A DNA stretch of 15,716 bases from JANNVZ01 sp046153915 (GTDB lineage Bacteria; Bacteroidota; Bacteroidia; Flavobacteriales_D; Sanyastnellaceae), in contig JBJXFC010000056.1 in the NCBI GenBank assembly GCA_046153915.1, positions 1-15,716 of the forward strand, given 5' to 3'. The notes beneath the pieces are model-generated. The model was not told where the DNA came from. It saw only the letters and a list, made by a program, of their open reading frames with translations, and did no database searches. The translations under genes were made by a program, and so were the position numbers. Below, one piece after another: positions 7,727 to 12,755 of this stretch (position 1 is the stretch's first letter; every line of letters begins with the position of its first letter).

Positions 7727-9178
7727 CTATTCATTGTTGATCCAAAGAACTGAATTGCCTGTGCCGAATTCATTTTCTTCCCATCTTGAGTTAGCCGGAT
7801 CAAGTATCCATTTGCCATCTACAATATACTTGTATTTTACTTTACCTGCAGGCAAGGCAAACGGAAGTTGCCAAACACCGTCTTTTTTCTCCAAAGGATA
7901 GCCCGGTTCTTGCCAATCACAAAAGTTGCCTGTTACAAAAACCGATTTAGCGTCAGGATAATTCTTCAATTCAAAAATATGATTGGGTTGGAGCACAACG
8001 AAATTGAGCTTTTTGTTTTCGATCGAATACGTTCTTACAGGTGTTGTGGAATCCGTAACTTCTTTGCCATCTGCAATAAAGAAGTAGTCATAAACACCAA
8101 ATCTCAACACAACTGGAATGGTCCAGCCACTTTCCGTTTTGTTCATCGACAACCCCGTTTGACCCCAGTTGTTAAAACTACCTGCCAAATAAACTTCGCT
8201 TGCGTTCAGATATCCACTTAGTTCTATAAAAACAGGTGTTCCAAGACTTATAAAGGAATTGATATTGCCATATCCGTCGGGTCGGGCATCTGGATTTGCG
8301 GGGTCCGTTATCCAATTGTTGTCTACGATAAATTTGTAAGGAAAAGTGCCATCTGGCAGAAATACATCTAATACCCATGAATCTCCAATTCTTTGCATTT
8401 CGGGTTCGCCTTCACTCCAGTTATTGAAACTACCAGCGACCACAACTCGGCGCGCTTCCGGATATCCCTTTAAACGAAAAGTATAATTGGTTTTGAAAAA
8501 CACAGAATTGTAATCTCCGGCATTGTCTGGTGTTTTTTGATTGTTAAACGGATCGCCCATCCAGCGGCCATCTACAATGAATTTGTACTCGTGCTTACCT
8601 GCGGCAAGTGGTATTGGTAAAACCCAGCCAATTTCATCCCGCTTCATCACGAAACCTTGTGTAGACCAGTTGTTGAAACTTCCACTTAAATAGACCTGTT
8701 TGGCCTTTTTGAAACCGTCTAACCTGAAAACGGTGAGGCTATCATTCAACGCGTAAACAGATGTATTCTTAAAATCATTGAAACCAAAATGCAAATTGTC
8801 AAATGAATTCGTATTAGGTTCACCAATCATTACCGAATCTTTGCCCCCTCCATCAAGGCTTAGCGGCAGGCCAATTAAATCGAAACCACGACCACCCTGA
8901 GTCGATTTGTAAACTTCAAGTTGATTCTTTCCTTTTTTTCTCACAAGCCATCCATCAAGAGCAAGTTGCCCGGCACTTCCAAATCTCCAGGCAGAATCTA
9001 CGGATAGTTTTGCCATATCAAACAAAACAAGAATGCTATCGGTGGTACGTTTATTCCATGAGCGATCAAGTCTCAGAATCATTTCTTCATTTTCAACACG
9101 AAAGACTGGCTTCTGACTGTAGTTAGTCAAAACCATGAGTAAAAGAGCTATTGTAGCAGTCAACTTCATACTGTTCAT
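7727..9178 (-). CDS. Secreted protein with four tandem AMPK-type glycogen-binding (CBM48-like) modules
   Basis: 483 residues with an N-terminal signal peptide (start ATG 9178 or 9169; cleavage near NYSQ, 19-22). Residues 23-140 form a domain I do not recognise, with RGFDLIGLPLSLDGG. Four beta-sandwich modules follow, at about 147-228, 231-312, 315-396 and 398-482. Each begins with a strand such as QVYLSGSFNNW, then a tryptophan strand, then YKF-type and DGxW elements. In AMPK beta subunits the sugar-contacting residues are the FNNW and DGxW tryptophans, the YKF lysine and a late Asn. Modules 1, 2 and 4 keep them (HEYKFIVDGRW, FPYKFIVDNNW, VKYKYIVDGKW); module 3 has YDYFFIADGKE, losing the lysine and the second tryptophan. 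No catalytic domain and no T9SS C-terminus are seen, so a periplasmic glycan-binding or scaffold role is my inference. The start overlaps the protease stop by ATGA (9178-9175), implying translational coupling. Confidence 0.87.
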   Translation of the reverse strand: MNSMKLTATIALLLMVLTNYSQKPVFRVENEEMILRLDRSWNKRTTDSILVLFDMAKLSVDSAWRFGSAGQLALDGWLVRKKGKNQLEVYKSTQGGRGFDLIGLPLSLDGGGKDSVMIGEPNTNSFDNLHFGFNDFKNTSVYALNDSLTVFRLDGFKKAKQVYLSGSFNNWSTQGFVMKRDEIGWVLPIPLAAGKHEYKFIVDGRWMGDPFNNQKTPDNAGDYNSVFFKTNYTFRLKGYPEARRVVVAGSFNNWSEGEPEMQRIGDSWVLDVFLPDGTFPYKFIVDNNWITDPANPDARPDGYGNINSFISLGTPVFIELSGYLNASEVYLAGSFNNWGQTGLSMNKTESGWTIPVVLRFGVYDYFFIADGKEVTDSTTPVRTYSIENKKLNFVVLQPNHIFELKNYPDAKSVFVTGNFCDWQEPGYPLEKKDGVWQLPFALPAGKVKYKYIVDGKWILDPANSRWEENEFGTGNSVLWINNE

Positions 9179-10179
9179 TTTGAAGCGTTATAAAGGTACA
9201 TGGAAAATTCCTTTTTCACAAAATTGATGGTGAACACTCCTTGCGATAAGAAGCTATAACCAAGAATTCCATCGATATAAAGACTGCAGGTTTCACTCAA
9301 TTCCTGCATGCTCGTTACGATCGTTTGTTGCATGGGAAATACTTCTTCTCCCACGTGCGTCTGAGGCATTACACCCAACAGTATTTCCTGTTTTTCGCCT
9401 GTACTGCCCACCAAATTAATTCTTCGACTTACAACAAATTCTTTGATGACTTTTTTCTTGGACCATGCATCAACGACGTTTGTTTCAGCGCCTGTATCCA
9501 AAATCCAATTCATTTTTTGCCCACCAATTTCGACGGGAACAAATATTTTGTCATCACACAGTTTAAATGTCAATCGCATATCAGGATTGGCAATTCGAAA
9601 CAACGTATCAGCAGAAAGACTATCGGATTCAAAGATGACCTCACCTGTTGCATTTAGCCTGTATAGTATCATTTGATTTAATACAAGGTCAATCTGAACG
9701 AGCAAGCCAGTGAATAAATTGGTGCCCAATAATCCGAAGACCTGAATTTTTTTTTGGTCTTCAATTTGTCTTAAGTTCACAATATCGGCTTCTACATCTT
9801 CATAAAACAATATTCCCAAATCCAGTTTGGGAATATTCGTTCTTGTGGCAGTTGACGTGCCATTGAGGCCAACAGATGCTGTTTTGGTACTGGTTTCATA
9901 GGACCTGAAATACGTTTGGTTGAGCACGAGATAAGGCGCCCCTGTATCCAATATAAAATTGCCATAGAGAGAATCAATTCTCGCTTCAATTAAAATGAGA
10001 TTACCAGCCCGCTTCAACGGAATAACAATCCTCGACCAATCACCTTTCGCTTCCGGCGATTCCGTTTTGAGGCCTGTCAATTGCAATTCGGGCAATGCAG
10101 AAATCACCACGGATGGCAAAAGAGCAAGAGTTGTAAGCAGCATCCATAGCCATTTAAGGCCAAAACCAGATCCAGACAT
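9175..10179 (-). CDS. Exported retropepsin-like aspartic protease with two DTGA motifs
   Basis: 334 residues from the ATG at 10179, which opens a strong signal peptide (MSGSGFGLKWLWMLLTTLALLPSV). The frame reaches back to a TTG at 10245, but that adds 22 polar residues before the signal, so 10179 is chosen. Two homologous halves are visible. Half one has FILDTGAPYLVLN (catalytic-type Asp78) and ends in FGLLGTNLF ... VQIDLVLNQMILY. Half two has WILDTGAETNVVD (Asp228) and ends in DGILGYSFLSQGVFTINF. DTGA followed by a hydrophobic GLLG/GILG element is the retropepsin/pepsin signature. Two halves in one chain would supply both catalytic aspartates, so the enzyme could act as a monomer, unlike dimeric viral retropepsins. 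It probably acts in the periplasm or at the envelope; the substrate is unknown. The stop overlaps the start of the four-module protein. The gene lies 87 bases past the DUF937-like gene, with no terminator or promoter seen between. Confidence 0.87.
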   Translation of the reverse strand: MSGSGFGLKWLWMLLTTLALLPSVVISALPELQLTGLKTESPEAKGDWSRIVIPLKRAGNLILIEARIDSLYGNFILDTGAPYLVLNQTYFRSYETSTKTASVGLNGTSTATRTNIPKLDLGILFYEDVEADIVNLRQIEDQKKIQVFGLLGTNLFTGLLVQIDLVLNQMILYRLNATGEVIFESDSLSADTLFRIANPDMRLTFKLCDDKIFVPVEIGGQKMNWILDTGAETNVVDAWSKKKVIKEFVVSRRINLVGSTGEKQEILLGVMPQTHVGEEVFPMQQTIVTSMQELSETCSLYIDGILGYSFLSQGVFTINFVKKEFSMYLYNASK

Positions 10180-10266
10180 TGAATGTGCCGAAGACGAATG
10201 AGTAAGCAATTCGATTTTTTTTGCAATTGATAAATCAATAAGCAAACCCCTGGATGAAACAGATGA

Positions 10267-10761
10267 TTATTTTCCGTCGAACAATCCCTTCACGGTATCC
10301 ATAATTCCACCACCTCCATTTCCACCACCTGTGAATTTTGAAACGATGTCCATGATGCCGTTATCACCATCAAGACCTATCTTTTTCACAAGATCTCCGG
10401 CATCAGTAGCATTGCCTGTTTCCGGACTTGCAAAACGCTTAACAATGGCAGGTACAATTTGATTGGCAATGCCACCAGCTTTGGATTCGTCAAAACCGAA
10501 TTTGTTCATAAGGCCGCTTACTAGGTTTTGCATCATTCCTCCTGCTACAGGATTTGAATTGTGGTCTGTATCTGCATTGCCATTGAAGAGGTCCATAAGC
10601 CCACTTAGGTTGCCACTCATGGCCTGACCTTTCAAAGAGTCTGTTACAGAGTTTTGAGCTACTTCAAAAACGCCATCCTTTTGTTGTTCATCCAGACCGT
10701 GGTCTGCTGTTACATTATTGGCTGTTTGTTCTTTTACGAAATTGAGAATCTGGTCTAACAT
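10267..10761 (-). CDS. DUF937/YidB-like small protein
   Basis: 164 residues from ATG 10761. A longer frame starts at 10869, but a perfect TACATTTG promoter element at 10799-10792 lies inside that extension and the extra residues look untranslated, so 10761 is preferred. No signal peptide or membrane helix is seen. The protein is mostly helical with short repeated blocks: LDQILNFVKEQ near the start, GLMDLFNG at 54-61, NLVSGLMNKFGFDESKAGGIANQIVPAIVKRF at 79-110, and a glycine-rich tail (GGGNGGGG) before MDTVKGLFDGK. The GLMNKFGFDESKAGGIANQIVPAI segment resembles the helical repeat of DUF937/YidB proteins, whose function is not established. It is the first gene of the probable minus-strand cluster with the protease and the four-module protein. 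The family call is by pattern memory and should be treated as moderate. Confidence 0.62.
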   Translation of the reverse strand: MLDQILNFVKEQTANNVTADHGLDEQQKDGVFEVAQNSVTDSLKGQAMSGNLSGLMDLFNGNADTDHNSNPVAGGMMQNLVSGLMNKFGFDESKAGGIANQIVPAIVKRFASPETGNATDAGDLVKKIGLDGDNGIMDIVSKFTGGGNGGGGIMDTVKGLFDGK

Positions 10762-10791
10762 AATTATAATTGTTTGGTAAATAATAGCGCT

Positions 10792-10799
10792 CAAATGTA
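10792..10799 (-). promoter_or_regulatory. Bacteroidota -7 promoter element for the DUF937-like gene
   Basis: On the minus strand this reads TACATTTG, a perfect match to TAnnTTTG, 30 bases before the ATG at 10761. Its position supports the shorter start. No convincing -33 TTG was found. It is identical to the box at 6122-6129. Confidence 0.5.
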
Positions 10800-10934
10800 G
10801 CAGTTTCAGTGGATGGAATATGTAAATTTTCGACAAAGAACTTCGGGCTTGTGTTTTTTTGTTGATCATTCAAATCATAAATAAATGCCGACGATGAGCA
10901 TGCTCTTGATATTTTCGCCGGAAAGATTTAAAGT

Positions 10935-12497
10935 ATGGAAAGAGTCGATTCATTCAAGCAACATATTACGGAGGGATATACCTTCAAAGGTGACTACATA
11001 ACACTGGGTGGAGCAATTCTGGATGGCACGCCCCAAACGGGTTGTCTGGTCAATATTCCACTGAAAACACTCAATCGCCATGGACTCATTGCCGGTGCCA
11101 CTGGAACTGGCAAGACAGTTACCCTGCAAATTATCGCAGAGAATATGGCCGCCAAAGGGATTCCAATTCTCATGATGGATTTAAAAGGTGATTTGAGTGG
11201 AATAGCATCTGCCGGTGTTTCAAATGCGAAAATTGATGAACGCCACGCGGCCATTGGAATTCCTTTTGAAGCGTCAGGTTGTCAAATAGAATTGTTATCC
11301 CTGAGTAAAGAAAATGGTGTCAGATTGAGAGCGACTGTAAGTGAATTTGGCCCTGTGCTTTTTTCAAAAATTCTTGAGTTAAATGATACCCAGGGTGGAA
11401 TTGTTGCAATCGTTTTTAAATATGCAGATGACAACAATTTGCCGCTTCTGGATCTGAAAGACTTTAAACGCCTTTTGCAATACAGCACCGATGAAGGGAA
11501 AGAGGAAATTGAAAAACAATATGGCAAAGTTTCGGAAGCCAGCGTTGCAACAATTCTAAGAAAGGTAATTGAGCTTGAAACTCAAGGTGCAGAAATTTTC
11601 TTTGGAGAAAAATCATTCGAAGTAGCCGATTTGTTGCGAACAGATCAGCAAGGCAAAGGAGTGATCAGTATAGTTCGGTTATCAGATATTCAAGACAAGC
11701 CAAAATTGTTTAGCACGTTTATGCTTCAGATGTTGGCAGAGATTTACAATTCATTTCCGGAAGCTGGTGATCTTGACAAACCGAAATTATGTGTTTTCAT
11801 CGATGAAGCGCATTTGATTTTCAGCGAGGCAAGCAAAGCTTTATTGGATCAGATAGAAGCCATCATCAAATTGATTCGTTCAAAAGGAGTTGGAATTTAT
11901 TTCTGTACTCAAAATCCTTATGATATTCCCGAAGATGTATTGGCGCAGCTTGGCTTAAAGGTCCAACATGCATTGCGCGCGTTTACGGAGAAAGACCGCA
12001 AAGCCATCCGCAAGACCTCTGAGAACTATCCAATATCGGAATTTTATAAAACGGAAGAATTACTTACGAGCATTGGAATAGGGCAGGCTTTGATTACAGC
12101 CTTGAATGAAAAGGGGATTCCTACACCGCTTGCTGCAACGCATCTGCGAGCTCCAAAGAGCAGGATGGGGATCTTAAATCCTGACGAACTCCAGCGCATC
12201 GTTAATTCATCTCTGCTGGTGACAAAATACAATGAGGTTCTCGATCGCGAAAGTGCCTACGAAATGCTGGAGGCAAAACTCCACAACGCCAAAGCTGAAA
12301 ACGAAGATGAAGAAGTAGAACAACCACAACCCCGAAAAAAGGCTGAAAAAGAAGAGCCTTCAGTTATTGAACGCATGACCAAGAATACCATGGTCAGGCA
12401 GGTTGGAAATACCGTTGTACGTGAATTGGCGCGCGGAATTCTCGGAGTGCTCGGACTTGGAGGAAAATCCAGGCGGAGTAAAAAGGGGTTCTTTTAA
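10935..12497 (+). CDS. yjgR: HerA/FtsK-like ATPase, DUF853 (YjgR) family
   Basis: 520 residues, close to the roughly 500 of E. coli YjgR. The Walker A motif GATGTGKT is at 54-61, followed by ILMMDLKGDLSGI (78-90), a hallmark of the HerA/FtsK clan. Walker B with the catalytic glutamate is LCVFIDEAHLIF (285-296). Further family features are FCTQNPYDIPEDVLAQLG (323-340, sensor-type) and VQHALRAFTEKD (343-354, with a conserved arginine). The C-terminal 60 or so residues are charged and variable, with an acidic stretch (EDEEVEQ) followed by a basic tail (KSRRSKKGFF). The family is widespread and cytoplasmic; its role in cells is not settled. No nuclease or other HerA partner is adjacent, so it does not look like a HerA-nuclease repair or defence module. 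The ATG at 10935 follows a weak purine stretch (GGAAAG). The gene diverges from the DUF937-like gene and has its own terminator. Confidence 0.93.
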   Translation: MERVDSFKQHITEGYTFKGDYITLGGAILDGTPQTGCLVNIPLKTLNRHGLIAGATGTGKTVTLQIIAENMAAKGIPILMMDLKGDLSGIASAGVSNAKIDERHAAIGIPFEASGCQIELLSLSKENGVRLRATVSEFGPVLFSKILELNDTQGGIVAIVFKYADDNNLPLLDLKDFKRLLQYSTDEGKEEIEKQYGKVSEASVATILRKVIELETQGAEIFFGEKSFEVADLLRTDQQGKGVISIVRLSDIQDKPKLFSTFMLQMLAEIYNSFPEAGDLDKPKLCVFIDEAHLIFSEASKALLDQIEAIIKLIRSKGVGIYFCTQNPYDIPEDVLAQLGLKVQHALRAFTEKDRKAIRKTSENYPISEFYKTEELLTSIGIGQALITALNEKGIPTPLAATHLRAPKSRMGILNPDELQRIVNSSLLVTKYNEVLDRESAYEMLEAKLHNAKAENEDEEVEQPQPRKKAEKEEPSVIERMTKNTMVRQVGNTVVRELARGILGVLGLGGKSRRSKKGFF

Positions 12498-12520
12498 TAG
12501 GTGTTCATTTCACATTTTAC

Positions 12521-12544
12521 AGAGGCCGATAGGCCTCTTTTTTT
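12521..12544 (+). terminator. Rho-independent terminator of the YjgR-like gene
   Basis: A seven-pair stem (AGAGGCC, 12521-12527, with GGCCTCT, 12532-12538) closes a four-base GATA loop and runs into seven T residues (12538-12544). It starts 23 bases after the stop codon. Because the minus-strand side lacks a T tract, it acts in the plus direction only. Confidence 0.92.
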
Positions 12545-12676
12545 ACCCCGGATTTTGACGAATTCACCGCAATATTGGATTGCATGTCAGAAAGCGATAT
12601 GATATGCGGGATTATAATCGAGTTTTTAGCTGTTTCATGCGTTAAATTGTTCATTTGGTCGATCAAATAGTGTCTT

Positions 12677-12717
12677 ATTGTACAATTTACAAAAATAGAT
12701 ATTGTATAATACACAAT
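12677..12717. promoter_or_regulatory. Pair of palindromic elements upstream of the cysteine-repeat T9SS gene (possible operator)
   Basis: A perfect 10-base palindrome ATTGTACAAT (12677-12686) and a near-palindrome ATTGTATAATACACAAT (12701-12717, one mismatched pair besides its centre) share the ATTGTA half-site, with starts 24 bases apart. The second overlaps the proposed -33 TTG of the downstream promoter. This fits a repressor or activator site, but the stretch is AT-rich and the call is inference only. Confidence 0.3.
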
Positions 12718-12730
12718 AAGTATATCTTCG
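12702..12730 (+). promoter_or_regulatory. Candidate Bacteroidota promoter for the cysteine-repeat T9SS gene
   Basis: TTG at 12702-12704 is separated by 18 bases from TATCTTCG (12723-12730), one mismatch from the -7 consensus TAnnTTTG. This is the expected -33/-7 arrangement of the Bacteroidota primary sigma factor and would start transcription about 20 bases before the ATG at 12756. It is the best-supported promoter in the window because both elements are present. Confidence 0.45.
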
Positions 12731-12755
12731 CTGTACTTAACCAAATTATACCAAG

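Noticed and set aside
10180..10245. A TTG start giving the aspartic protease 22 more residues.
   Set aside because: It would place polar residues before a clear signal peptide; ATG 10179 starts directly at the signal.
10200..10266. A terminator or separate promoter between the DUF937-like and protease genes, from the TTGA/TCAA hairpin.
   Set aside because: The hairpin is short and AT-rich and is followed by A residues, not T, in the direction of transcription; no TAnnTTTG was seen.
10762..10869. A 36-residue N-terminal extension of the DUF937-like protein, starting at ATG 10869.
   Set aside because: A perfect TACATTTG promoter element lies inside it and the extension has no family resemblance; the start at 10761 fits better.
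10935..12497. HerA-type ATPase as part of a HerA-nuclease, Sir2 or other anti-phage system.
   Set aside because: The sequence fits the YjgR/DUF853 family and no nuclease, Sir2 or other effector gene lies on either side.
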